Shown: positions 15,628-23,260, numbered from the stretch's first letter. The stretch: 64,000 bases of DNA from Oscillospiraceae bacterium (GCA_017622995.1 JAGAQA010000041.1:1-64000), one strand, 5' to 3'. Numbers and translations are program-made. The notes: a model not told the origin generated them from the letters alone.

Positions 15628-15790
15628 GGACCCTCTGAACAAATCGTCTGCGGCTGAGCAGCGGATCTTTTGCTCTGACAGCGCAGTTTGAAAAACAGGA
15701 AATACATACAGTATTCCTCTGTTTTCCAAACCTTCTGTCCAATCAAAAGCTCTCGCTGTCAGCGCTTGCCGACTGATTCAGAGCTTCCCT
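15628..15790. repeat. Long-palindrome MITE, copy 1
   Basis: The ~163-bp sequence is one imperfect giant hairpin. Ends GGACCCTCTGAAC and the complement of GGAAGCTCTGAATC pair, flanking arms are similar over ~60 bp, and the centre is GGAAATAC...GTATTCC. The reverse strand shares GGAATACTG.ATGTATTTCC and CAAAAGATCCGC with the element at 52378-52538, so both belong to one family. It lies directly after the thiamine operon and could act as its terminator. Confidence 0.7.
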
Positions 15791-15827
15791 AAAAATGCAG
15801 GATTGAAAAAAAGATATTGCAAAGCAC

Positions 15828-15856
15828 TTGACAAAGTCAACAAAACAGAGTATAGT
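15828..15856 (+). promoter_or_regulatory. Sigma-A promoter of the amino acid ABC transporter operon
   Basis: TTGACA (15828-15833), 17 bp, TATAGT (15851-15856). An inverted repeat TTGAC-AAA-GTCAA covers the -35 box, and AAAGCAC / GTGCTTT flanks the promoter (15821-15827 / 15855-15861), both possible operators. Confidence 0.75.
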
Positions 15857-15894
15857 GCTTTGTATAATTTAACACACCAAAAAACTTGAAAACC

Positions 15895-15942
15895 AAAGGC
15901 GTTTTTCTTCCGGTATTCCGGTCGAAAAGCGCCTTTTTTCTG
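15895..15942 (+). terminator. Leader terminator (possible attenuator) before the ABC transporter
   Basis: A 13-bp stem (AAAGGCGTTTTTC with GAAAAGCGCCTTT, one G-T pair) ends in a run of T residues 30 nt before the first gene of the operon. An upstream CACACCAAAAAAC (around 15873-15885) can pair with GTTTTTGGTG just after the hairpin. A terminator placed between promoter and first gene suggests regulated readthrough. Confidence 0.65.
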
Positions 15943-15967
15943 TTTTTGGTGCTTTGGAGTTGAGAAA

Positions 15968-16693
15968 ATGATAAAACTGGAACACGTCGATAAGTATTTC
16001 GGAGATCTCCATGTTCTGAAAGATGTGAATCTGGAAGTGAAGGAAGGAGAGAAGCTGGTCATCATCGGCCCCTCCGGCTCCGGCAAATCCACAACCGTGC
16101 GGTGCATGAATTTTCTGGAAACACCCACCAGCGGCCACGTATACATCGACGGTGAGGAGCTGACCGCAAAGAACAAAACCAGGCTGATCCGCCGCACCAC
16201 CTCCATGGTATTCCAGCAATTCAACCTCTACCCCCATATGACGGTGCTCCGCAACCTGACCCTGGCCCCCACAAAGCTGCACCACAAATCCCGGAAGGAG
16301 GCCGAAGAGCTGGCCTATCACTATCTGGACGTGGTGGGCCTGCGGGACAAGGCCCATGTCTATCCCACAACCCTCTCCGGCGGACAGCAGCAGCGGATTG
16401 CCATTGCCCGGGCCCTGTGTGCCCAGACCAAAATCATCCTGTTCGACGAGCCCACCTCCGCCCTGGACCCGGAAACCATTCAGGAAGTGCTGGATGTGAT
16501 GATCCGTCTGGCAAAGGAAAACATCACCATGGTGATTGTAACCCACGAAATGGGCTTTGCCCGGCAGGTTGCGGACCGCATGATCTTTATGGCGGACGGC
16601 ATGATTCTGGAGGAAGGAACGCCGGACCAGTTCTTTGAGAATCCCACAAATGAACGGCTGAAGCAGTTCCTGGGAAAAATCATCCGGAAATAG
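15968..16693 (+). CDS. Polar amino acid ABC transporter, ATP-binding protein
   Basis: The 241-residue ATPase has Walker A GPSGSGKST (~35-43), Q-loop VFQQFNLYPH, ABC signature LSGGQQQRIAIARAL, Walker B IILFDEPTSALDPE and the switch His in VTHEMGFA. Its closest recognisable type is GlnQ/ArtP-like, energising uptake of polar amino acids. It is the first gene of an operon with a binding protein and two permeases and lies after a leader terminator. The 206-bp gap to the next gene has no second gene. Confidence 0.9.
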   Translation: MIKLEHVDKYFGDLHVLKDVNLEVKEGEKLVIIGPSGSGKSTTVRCMNFLETPTSGHVYIDGEELTAKNKTRLIRRTTSMVFQQFNLYPHMTVLRNLTLAPTKLHHKSRKEAEELAYHYLDVVGLRDKAHVYPTTLSGGQQQRIAIARALCAQTKIILFDEPTSALDPETIQEVLDVMIRLAKENITMVIVTHEMGFARQVADRMIFMADGMILEEGTPDQFFENPTNERLKQFLGKIIRK

Positions 16694-16899
16694 CCGGCAG
16701 GGCCGACTGCCAATGCGTTACGAACCCCGGCAGTCATCCTGCATCCTTTGGGCCCCTCGACCGGAACCGCCGGGAAAAGGCCAACAGTCCGAAAGTTCAT
16801 CTCCGGCAGTGCCCTTTCCGCCGGAAAAATATCGGTTTCTCCCATCCGGCCTGACCCCCGGGTGGATGAAATAAGCAATCCATTTAGGAGGAAAAGATT

Positions 16900-17817
16900 A
16901 TGAAAATGAAGCGTTTTGTATCCATCGTTCTGTGCGCGCTGTTGCTGCTGCCGGTTTTGGCCGGTTGCGGAGCCAAGACCGAGACTCCCGCCGCCACCAC
17001 GGCTCCTGCCGCCACCGAGGCCCCCGCTGCCCCCGCCGAAACCGAGACGGAGGCCCCTGCTCCCCTCAGTGAAGACGTTCAGAAGATTGTGGACCGCGGC
17101 GTGCTCCGTGTAGGCGTAAAGAATGCCGTTCTGGGCTTTGGCTTCCAGGATGAGCTCACCGGCGAATACACCGGCATGGAAATTTCCCTGGCAAAGAAGA
17201 TCGCGGAATACCTGGGCGTGGATGTGGAATTCACCGCCGTAACCGCCGCAACCCGTACCGAGCTGCTGGATTCCGGCGATATTGACTGCGTGCTGGCCAC
17301 CTTCACCATCACCGAGGAGCGTAAGAAGAGCTGGGATTTCACCACCCCCTACTATACCGACTATGTAACCGTTCTGGTGGAGGATGCCTCCGGCATCAAG
17401 ACCCTCGGGGATCTGGTTGACAAGAAGGTGGGTGTTTCCTCCGGCTCCACCTCCGCCAAGGCTCTGGTGAAGGCCATGATCGAGGCAGGCGTCATCTCCG
17501 GCGACGGCTTTGATGCCGATACCTTCGATCCCGCCACCTGGACTGCCGGTGTAAGCTTTGCCCAGTACGACGACTATCCCACCATTTCCACCGCTCTCAG
17601 CGCCGGTGAGGTGGACGCCTTCTGCGTGGACAAGTCCATCCTGGCCGTATACCACACCGATGGCCGCTCCTACATCGATGACAAGTTCTCTCCCCAGGAG
17701 TACGGCATTGCCACCGTCAAGGGTTCCGGCATGAGCGAGCTGTGTGAGACGCTGATCACCGGCTGGCTGGCAGACGGCACCATTGATGCCCTGATCGCCG
17801 AAAACGGCATCGCGTAA
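16900..17817 (+). CDS. Amino acid ABC transporter substrate-binding lipoprotein
   Basis: The 305-residue product has a signal peptide with lipobox VLAGCG (Cys near residue 23) and a Pro/Ala/Thr/Glu linker to ~56. The rest is a family-3 solute-binding fold (IVDRGVLRVGVKNAVLGFGF; SLAKKIAEYLGVDVEF; DFTTPYYTDYVTVLVE; LVDKKVGVSSGSTS; IST.LSAGEVDAFCVDKS). It would be tethered to the outer face of the membrane and deliver substrate to the two permeases that follow. The ligand is not predictable; the fold suits a polar amino acid. TTAGGAGG precedes the ATG. Confidence 0.9.
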   Translation: MKMKRFVSIVLCALLLLPVLAGCGAKTETPAATTAPAATEAPAAPAETETEAPAPLSEDVQKIVDRGVLRVGVKNAVLGFGFQDELTGEYTGMEISLAKKIAEYLGVDVEFTAVTAATRTELLDSGDIDCVLATFTITEERKKSWDFTTPYYTDYVTVLVEDASGIKTLGDLVDKKVGVSSGSTSAKALVKAMIEAGVISGDGFDADTFDPATWTAGVSFAQYDDYPTISTALSAGEVDAFCVDKSILAVYHTDGRSYIDDKFSPQEYGIATVKGSGMSELCETLITGWLADGTIDALIAENGIA

Positions 17818-17836
17818 ATCCGAAAAAGAAAATCCC

Positions 17837-17862
17837 GGGCAGCCGCCAATGGGCGGCTGCCC
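17837..17862 (+). other. Intercistronic hairpin after the binding-protein gene
   Basis: An 11-bp perfect stem GGGCAGCCGCC / GGCGGCTGCCC without a T run separates the binding-protein gene from the permeases. Such hairpins commonly stabilise the upstream mRNA so more binding protein than permease is made. Confidence 0.65.
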
Positions 17863-17883
17863 TGTGGGTAATGGAGGGATCCT

Positions 17884-18606
17884 ATGGCTGGACTATTTTC
17901 CGCAGAGGCGTGGAACAAAATATGGACCTACCGCAGCACATTTCTGCTGGGCCTTGAGAATACCGCGGTGACCGCCCTTTTCGCGCTGATGCTGGCGCTG
18001 GCGCTGGGGATTCTGTTCGGACTGCTGGCCACAAGCGGCAAGCGCATTCCGGCAGCCATTGCCAGAGTGTATGTGGAGGTGATTCAGAACACACCGGTTC
18101 TGCTCCAGATGTGCTTTCTCTACTACGCGCTGGCCTTTTCCAATCACAGCATCGGCATCATCCGCACGGGCATCCTGACCCTGGGGATCTACCATGGCGC
18201 CTATATGGCGGAGGTGGTCCGCTCCGGTATTGAAGCCATTCCCAGGGGGCAGTTTGAAGCCGCCGCATCCCAGGGCTTTGGCTACCTGCAGCGGATGTAC
18301 TATGTCATACTGCCCCAGAGCATCAAGATCATCCTGCCGCCCATGGTCAACCAGGTGGTGAACCTGATCAAGAACACCTCCTGCCTGTATATTGTAGGCG
18401 GCGCGGACCTGATCTCCGTAACCTACAGCTTTGTCACCGGCGAGAATACCGGCGGCGCCTATGCCCCCGCGTATCTTGTAAGCGGCCTTCTGTTCTTTAT
18501 TGTCTGCTGTCCGCTGTCCAGCATTGCGAGTATGTGGGAAATCTCTCTGAAAAAACGGGATGTCCGGGTGGGCAGACCGGCCAAAAGTCTGGAAGGGGTG
18601 AGGTAA
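17884..18606 (+). CDS. Amino acid ABC transporter permease 1
   Basis: The 240-residue HisM/GlnP-type permease has about five membrane helices and the characteristic cytoplasmic coupling loop YHGAYMAEVVRSGIEAIPRGQFEAAASQGF followed by LPQSIKIILPP. It starts with GGAGGGAT upstream of the ATG and is directly joined to the second permease (next ATG at 18607). The two probably form a heterodimeric channel with the ATPase from 15968. Confidence 0.9.
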   Translation: MAGLFSAEAWNKIWTYRSTFLLGLENTAVTALFALMLALALGILFGLLATSGKRIPAAIARVYVEVIQNTPVLLQMCFLYYALAFSNHSIGIIRTGILTLGIYHGAYMAEVVRSGIEAIPRGQFEAAASQGFGYLQRMYYVILPQSIKIILPPMVNQVVNLIKNTSCLYIVGGADLISVTYSFVTGENTGGAYAPAYLVSGLLFFIVCCPLSSIASMWEISLKKRDVRVGRPAKSLEGVR

Positions 18607-19380
18607 ATGGAAGCGCTGAGAGGCAGTCTGACCATGATCACAAATCCCGCCGTGCTTACCTACATTCTGAAGGGCGTGGGCTTTACGGTGGTAATCTCCG
18701 TGGTTGCCGTGCTCTGCGGCATTCTGTTCGGCTCCATCCTTGCCATGGTCCGGAACTACTGCACCGGAAAGAAAACCAGGGTGTTTCAGTGGCTTTCCGT
18801 TGCCTATATTGAGATTTTCCGCAATACCCCCCTGCTTCTGTGGATCTTCATCTGCCTTGTGTTCTGTCCCTGCCCCAGGGCTCTGGAGCACAAAATGCTG
18901 GGCCTTTCCTCCGCGGAAATCAAGCTGCTGTTTAAGACGGCTGTGGCCCTGATTCTGTTCACCTCCTCCGTCATCGCGGAGATTGTCCGGGGCGGCCTCA
19001 ATTCCGTCGCCCACGGCCAGTTCGAGGCAGGCCATTCCCAGGGCTTTTCCACGGTGCAGATTATGTGCTTCATCGTTCTGCCCCAGGCCTACCGCAACAT
19101 TGTGCCCACCCTGCTGAGTCAGGTGATCACCACCATCAAGGACTCCTCCTATCTGGCAAACGTTGCCACCATTGAGCTGATGAGCCGGGTGAAGAAGCTC
19201 CTGAGCTCCGCCCACCGCTACAACGGGCTCAACACCGTAAACGTATCCGATGTGTTTGTGCTGTTCGGCTTTGCCTGTGCCGTGTATTTCATCATCAATT
19301 TTACCCTTTCCTGCATCGTCCGCAGTTTGCAGAAGCGGAAGAAAGCCGTGCCGGTAAGACGGCAGGAGGTTGCACCATGA
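18607..19380 (+). CDS. Amino acid ABC transporter permease 2
   Basis: The 257-residue membrane protein has the same family loop in a variant form (SSVIAEIVRGGLNSVAHGQFEAGHSQGF, then LPQAYRNIVPTL). An N-terminal FTVVISVVAVLCGILFG helix and IEIFRNTPLLLW match the HisM/GlnP family. Its start abuts the stop of permease 1, and its end overlaps the cytidylate-kinase-like gene by 4 bp (ATGA at 19377). Confidence 0.9.
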   Translation: MEALRGSLTMITNPAVLTYILKGVGFTVVISVVAVLCGILFGSILAMVRNYCTGKKTRVFQWLSVAYIEIFRNTPLLLWIFICLVFCPCPRALEHKMLGLSSAEIKLLFKTAVALILFTSSVIAEIVRGGLNSVAHGQFEAGHSQGFSTVQIMCFIVLPQAYRNIVPTLLSQVITTIKDSSYLANVATIELMSRVKKLLSSAHRYNGLNTVNVSDVFVLFGFACAVYFIINFTLSCIVRSLQKRKKAVPVRRQEVAP

Positions 19381-19970
19381 AGCAGTATGTTGTCACCATT
19401 TCCCGGCAGTTCGGTTCCATGGGCCGTATGATTGCCCAGCAGCTCTCCCGGGAGCTGGGGGTGGAGTTCTACGACCGGGACATTGTGGAGGAAACCGCCA
19501 GCCGCATGGGGCTTCCGGTGTCCGTCATCAGCAATGCCGAGGAAAACGCCAAATCTGTCTATTTCAAGCAGCAGTATCCCCTGGGAATGGGGATGGCCAA
19601 TATGCGGGACGAAATCTTCCTGATTCAGAAAAACATCATCCGGGATCTTGCCAAGAAGGAATCCTGCATCATTGTGGGCCGCTGCGCGGACAGCATTCTG
19701 ATGGATATGGAAAACCATCTGAATGTGTACATCTACGCCCCCATGGACGCCCGGATCCGGAACGCGGAAGAGATCGCCAAGATGGACGAAAAAACGGCAA
19801 AGAAGATGATCCGGGAAATTGACCGCTCCCGGGAGCTGTACCACCGCAGGTACTGCCCGGAGTATGTGGACGCTTCCACCAACAAGGACATCATGCTGGA
19901 TTCCAGCCGCTTCGGCGCGGATGGGACCGTAAGGCTCCTGGCCGGTCTGGTGCGGGAGCTGTTTGCCTGA
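19377..19970 (+). CDS. Cytidylate kinase-like family protein
   Basis: The 197-residue protein begins MKQYVVTISRQFGSMGRMIA, a P-loop NTPase start where the usual G-x4-GK-S/T is changed to RQFGSMGRM, as in the cytidylate-kinase-like family (PF13189). Other family segments are VEFYDRDIVEETAS, SCIIVGRCAD and ARIRNAEEIAKMDEKTAKKMIREID. The true substrate of this family is not established. Translational overlap with an ABC permease suggests co-expression with amino acid uptake, an arrangement I cannot explain mechanistically. Confidence 0.75.
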   Translation: MKQYVVTISRQFGSMGRMIAQQLSRELGVEFYDRDIVEETASRMGLPVSVISNAEENAKSVYFKQQYPLGMGMANMRDEIFLIQKNIIRDLAKKESCIIVGRCADSILMDMENHLNVYIYAPMDARIRNAEEIAKMDEKTAKKMIREIDRSRELYHRRYCPEYVDASTNKDIMLDSSRFGADGTVRLLAGLVRELFA

Positions 19971-19971
19971 A

Positions 19972-20217
19972 AAGCGGCGCTTCCCGCGCCGCTTCAGACT
20001 ATCAAAAAAGCCTCGCAGAGTTCGCTGCGTTAGCAGCGAAAAGGATTCAATCATTTTCTGCCGGGGCGTGTACCTGGCAGAAAATACATCTCAGGCTGCA
20101 AGTGTGGAATTTGTTCGCCTACGGCGAACAAATTATGCGCGCGGCAGACTGCAAAAACTGGCGGAAAAGCCCGAAGGGGTTTTCCGCCAAGCTCAAGCGG
20201 CGCTTCCCGCGCCGCTT
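19972..20217. repeat. Array of six perfect hairpins between the kinase-like and FUSC genes
   Basis: Six perfect inverted repeats lie within ~245 bp. The first (19972-19994) and last (20195-20217) are identical: AAGCGGCGC-TTCCC-GCGCCGCTT. Between them are TTCGCTGC / GCAGCGAA (20021-20040), ATTTTCTGCC / GGCAGAAAAT (20053-20085), AATTTGTTCGCC / GGCGAACAAATT (20108-20134) and GGCGGAAAA / TTTTCCGCC (20160-20188). The last is followed by three T residues. An open frame runs through but has no ribosome site of its own. The density far exceeds what termination needs. Confidence 0.7.
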
Positions 20218-20265
20218 TTTGGAGGTTTTTCGCGTTCAGCGGGAAAAGGAGAGGAAAAGCAAACC

Positions 20266-21564
20266 ATGCATACACCCGGAAAACTGCCGCCCATCGGCGC
20301 GCGCATCATCAAGTCCTCCCTGGGCGCTCTGATTTGCGTGGGAATCTATTTTATTCGGGAGCTGCTGCCCATCGGCAGCGGCATTCCCTTTTACAGCATT
20401 CTGGCGGTGCTCTGGTGCATTCAGCCCTATACCAATTCCACCCTGGCCATGGCAAAGCAGCGCACCATCGGCACCTTTCTGGGCGCGGCCTTTGGGCTGG
20501 TCTTCCTGCTGGTGTTCCGTGCCTTTGGCGGCGGCTCCAAAATGCTGGTCTACAGCACGGCCTGCCTGATGCTGATTCCCATTCTCTACACCACCGTGCT
20601 TCTGGAAAAACGCAATGCCTCCTATTTCTCCTGCGTGGTATTTCTGACCATATCCATCAACCACGGGCTGGACGGAAATCCATACCTGTTTGTGTTCAAC
20701 CGGGTTCTGGACACCCTCATCGGCATCGGCGTGGGGGTGCTGCTGAATTCCTTCCACCGCCCCATCCGGCATAAGGAGAACATTCTCTACGTCAGCGGCA
20801 TTGATTCCGTTCTGGTGTCCAGCAAGCAGGTGATGATTCCCTACAACAAGGTAGAGCTGAACCGGCTGATTGAGGAGGGCATCCGCTTTACCATTTCCAC
20901 CATACGCACACCGGCCTCCATGCTGGAGCCACTGAGCGGCATCAACCTGAAGCTCCCGGTGATCGCCATGGACGGGGCGGTGCTCTATGATATTCGGGAA
21001 AACCGTTATCTGGATGTGTTCCCCCTGGAGCCCCAGGCGGCAGCCCGGGCAGAAGCCATCATCGAAGGGGCCGGGGACCATGTCTTTGTAAACGTCCTGC
21101 GGGACAACACCCTGCTGATCTATTATGGAACCTTCCGCAACGATGCCGAAAGGGCAATGTTTTCCCGGCTTCGCCGCTCCCCCTACCGCAACTATACCGG
21201 AAAGCAGTACCGGCGGCAGGACGAAGGGGAGCGGGTCATCTACCTGATGACCCTGACCCAAAGGGACCACGCTCAGGAGCTTGCCCGGAGGCTGCGGGAG
21301 GAACTGGGAGACGCTGTACGGGTTGTGGTGTCGCCTGCGTCGGAATACCAGGGCTACGCCTATCTGAAGGTCTATTCTTCCCAAGCCTGCAAGGCCAATA
21401 TGCTGGAAAAGCTGCGCCAACGGGTGGGGGCGGAACGGGTGATTACCTTTGGCAGCATTCCCGGGCAGTATGATGTCTATATCCACGATGACGGCGGCAA
21501 CTCCGCCGTAAAGCTGCTGAAAAAGCTCTCCAAAGGGAATCCTCGACAGCTGCGGAATCCATAA
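20266..21564 (+). CDS. FUSC/aromatic-acid-exporter-like membrane domain fused to a degenerate HAD domain
   Basis: The ATG at 20266 (GAGG at 20251-20254, 11 nt upstream) gives 432 residues. Residues ~15-165 form about six helices of FUSC/ArAE type (IKSSLGALICVGIYFIREL; QRTIGTFLGAAFG; NRVLDTLIGIGVGVLL). Residues ~185-425 resemble a Cof-type HAD hydrolase (IEEGIRFTISTIRTPASM; LKLPVIAMDGAVLYDI; LEKLRQRVGAERVITFGS). The catalytic DxDGT is replaced by GIDSVLV and the final GDxxND by GSIPGQYDV, so the phosphatase is probably inactive and may serve as a sensor or regulator. The frame is open to 19963, but that part crosses the hairpin array. Confidence 0.75.
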   Translation: MHTPGKLPPIGARIIKSSLGALICVGIYFIRELLPIGSGIPFYSILAVLWCIQPYTNSTLAMAKQRTIGTFLGAAFGLVFLLVFRAFGGGSKMLVYSTACLMLIPILYTTVLLEKRNASYFSCVVFLTISINHGLDGNPYLFVFNRVLDTLIGIGVGVLLNSFHRPIRHKENILYVSGIDSVLVSSKQVMIPYNKVELNRLIEEGIRFTISTIRTPASMLEPLSGINLKLPVIAMDGAVLYDIRENRYLDVFPLEPQAAARAEAIIEGAGDHVFVNVLRDNTLLIYYGTFRNDAERAMFSRLRRSPYRNYTGKQYRRQDEGERVIYLMTLTQRDHAQELARRLREELGDAVRVVVSPASEYQGYAYLKVYSSQACKANMLEKLRQRVGAERVITFGSIPGQYDVYIHDDGGNSAVKLLKKLSKGNPRQLRNP

Positions 21565-21570
21565 CAGGGG

Positions 21571-21747
21571 CTGATAAAAAAGTTGTGTCATTCCGAAGAA
21601 GTAGAGCACACTGGCGTGGTGACCGAAGGGAATACTCTTGAGTAGAATCCCCCGGTTTTAGGGGAAACCTGTCCATTACCGACCGAAATAGTTCAGGGAT
21701 TGCCACACCAGGCTGCGGCCTGGTTCGCAATGACAGGTTTATCGACA
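21571..21747 (-). repeat. TGTCATTGCGAACC palindromic element, copy 2
   Basis: On the minus strand it begins TGTCGATAAACCTGTCATTG, continues with GCGAACCAGGCCGCAGCCTGG and TGTGGCAATCCC, and ends with CGGAATGACAC. The first ~50 bp match the element at 27402-27552 exactly as read by eye. The middle is longer here, with an extra ~25 bp around TACTCAAGAGTA, itself a palindrome. No coding capacity. Confidence 0.75.
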
Positions 21748-21752
21748 CGCTG

Positions 21753-21783
21753 ACCGCGCCCTTTCGCGTGGGGCGCGGTTTTC
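21753..21783 (+). terminator. Rho-independent terminator
   Basis: A 9-bp stem ACCGCGCCC / GGGCGCGGT is followed by TTTTC. It lies ~190 bp after the FUSC-HAD stop, with the palindromic element in between. Confidence 0.65.
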
Positions 21784-21804
21784 GTCTGCCGGAAATTCCC
21801 TTGG

Positions 21805-21875
21805 CCCAGCCTTCCGGCTTAGCTCCCCCTTTGGGGGAGCTGGCAGGTTGAAGCCGTGACTGAGAGGGTGCCCTC
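21805..21875 (+). repeat. REP-like element (CTCCCCCTTTGGGGGAG)
   Basis: A perfect palindrome AGCTCCCCC-TTT-GGGGGAGCT (21821-21841) is flanked by CCAGCCTTCCGGCTT and GAAGCCGTGACTGAGAGGGT. This arrangement is a common interspersed element in Clostridia genomes of the human gut. The remaining ~230 bp to degV hold only this, a duplicated CGGTAGAG motif and a promoter. Confidence 0.65.
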
Positions 21876-22014
21876 CGAACAAAAGACCACCTCTTCCGCC
21901 CTCAAAGAGGCATATTTTTGCGCAAAACGCCACTCTACTGCCGGTAGAATTCCCCCTATTCTGGCGGTAGAGCGGTAGAGTTCCAACAGTCGATCTGCAT
22001 TTTGTGGTTTGCAC

Positions 22015-22043
22015 TTGCGCGAATCGGGCAATTCCGGTATAAT
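22015..22043 (+). promoter_or_regulatory. Sigma-A promoter of the degV-family gene
   Basis: TTGCGC (22015-22020), 17 bp, perfect TATAAT (22038-22043). Confidence 0.7.
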
Positions 22044-22109
22044 AGAGCCAGAAAAACAAAAAGGGATCGGACCTTTTGCCCTGTTTTCCCTGGAAATCCG
22101 GAGGTAAGT

Positions 22110-22973
22110 ATGTCATTTGTTGTGTTTGCGGACGGCAGCGCCAACCTGCCCGCGTCCAAGCTGGAAGGGATTACCCTGCTTCCCTGCACCTACACCGTGG
22201 AGGGGGTTCAGAAGGAGTACCTGGGGGATGTGGACAGCTTCGATGCCCACTCCTATTATGATCAGCTGAAAAACGGCTGCAAGATCACCACCAGTCTGCT
22301 GAATACCCACCTGTTTCTGACCCATTTCCGCTCCGTACTGGAGCAGGGGCAGGATGCGGTGTATGTCTCCATGTCCTCCGGCATCAGCGGCACCTATCAG
22401 GCAGCCGTGCTGGCCAAGCAGGAGCTGGAAGAGGAATTCCCGGACCGGTTTGTGCACATTGTGGATTCCCGGGGCTGCGGCTTTGGCAGCGGTTTGCTGG
22501 CCATCCGGGCAGCAGAGCTGAGCCGCATGGGCACCCCGGTCCGTGAGGCGGCGGCGCTGCTGGACCAGGAAGTGCCCCATATGTGCCAGTATTTTACGGT
22601 GGATGATCTGAATTTCCTGAAACGCAGCGGCCGGGTCAGCGGCGCCACCGCCATGATCGGCACGGTGCTGAACATCAAGCCCATTCTCTACGGCACCGCC
22701 GACGGCCATATCGTCTCCTGCGGCAAGGTCCGGGGCCGGAAAAAGGCCATCGAGGCCCTGGCCCAGGTGTACGCCGAAAAGCAGGTGGACGCGGGAAACC
22801 GGATTGTGGCCATCTCCCACGGGGACTGCCCGGAGGATGCCAGGGAGTTGGCGGAGCGCGTCAAAGCCATTGCCGCCCCCGGGGAGCTGATTCTGGTTCC
22901 CCACGAGCCCTTCTCCGGCGCCCATGTGGGCCCCGGCATGCTGGCCCTGTTTTTCTACGGAAAAGAACGATAA
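22110..22973 (+). CDS. DegV family fatty-acid-binding protein
   Basis: From the ATG at 22110 (CCGGAGGTAAGT upstream) the product has 287 residues. It shows DegV features: FVVFADGSANLPAS at the start, SMSSGISGTYQAAVLA (~90) with the fatty-acid head-group serines, DSRGCGFGSGLLAIRAAEL (~120) and FSGAHVGPGMLALFFYGKER at the end. DegV/FakB proteins bind a fatty acid for phosphorylation by FakA; no fakA is in the window, so partnership is inferred. The gene is monocistronic. Confidence 0.9.
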   Translation: MSFVVFADGSANLPASKLEGITLLPCTYTVEGVQKEYLGDVDSFDAHSYYDQLKNGCKITTSLLNTHLFLTHFRSVLEQGQDAVYVSMSSGISGTYQAAVLAKQELEEEFPDRFVHIVDSRGCGFGSGLLAIRAAELSRMGTPVREAAALLDQEVPHMCQYFTVDDLNFLKRSGRVSGATAMIGTVLNIKPILYGTADGHIVSCGKVRGRKKAIEALAQVYAEKQVDAGNRIVAISHGDCPEDARELAERVKAIAAPGELILVPHEPFSGAHVGPGMLALFFYGKER

Positions 22974-22983
22974 GCACTTTTTC

Positions 22984-23016
22984 TCCACAGGCGGGTTTCC
23001 TGCCTGTGGATTTTTT
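22984..23016 (+). terminator. Rho-independent terminator of the degV-family gene
   Basis: A 9-bp stem TCCACAGGC / GCCTGTGGA with a 9-nt loop is followed by six T residues. Confidence 0.9.
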
Positions 23017-23038
23017 GCGGGGAAAGAAGGAGTTATCG

Positions 23039-23212
23039 AATTGACAATTGACAGTTGACAGTTGACAATTTTGGTATCCCTTCGGGATGAATTTGAATAT
23101 TTTGGATTAGAACATAGAAAAAATCCAATAGTTCTTCCGGATTATCGAATTTTTTTATTTATCCCCGAAGGGGATTCCTTCATTGTCAATTATCAATTAT
23201 CAATTGTCAATT
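23039..23212. repeat. Heptad (TTGACAA)-ended MITE-like element, copy 1
   Basis: The left end is tandem TTGACA(A/G) heptads followed by GGTATCCCTTCGGGATGA. The right end is ATCCCCGAAGGGGATTCC, TTCATTGTCAA and tandem reverse heptads, so the ends are inverted repeats. The ~75-bp AT-rich middle has no gene. Other copies lie at 27286-27598, 33864-34033 and 52621-52804. Confidence 0.8.
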
Positions 23213-23260
23213 CAGATAAATCCCCCGATTGTTGACGAGAAACAATTCCCTTAAAGCCTA

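Noticed and set aside
15828-15840. Shared operator with the ZIP promoter (both have TTGAC-N3/4-GTCAA)
   Set aside because: The spacing differs by one base and the sequence is largely the -35 consensus followed by a common complement, so chance is a good explanation.
19963-20265. An N-terminal extension of the FUSC-HAD protein
   Set aside because: The extension has Arg-rich low-information sequence, crosses six hairpins and has no ribosome site; the ATG at 20266 gives a normal membrane-protein start.
20108-20390. A possible CRISPR array in the hairpin cluster
   Set aside because: The palindromes differ from one another and are not separated by spacers of uniform length; no cas genes are in the window.
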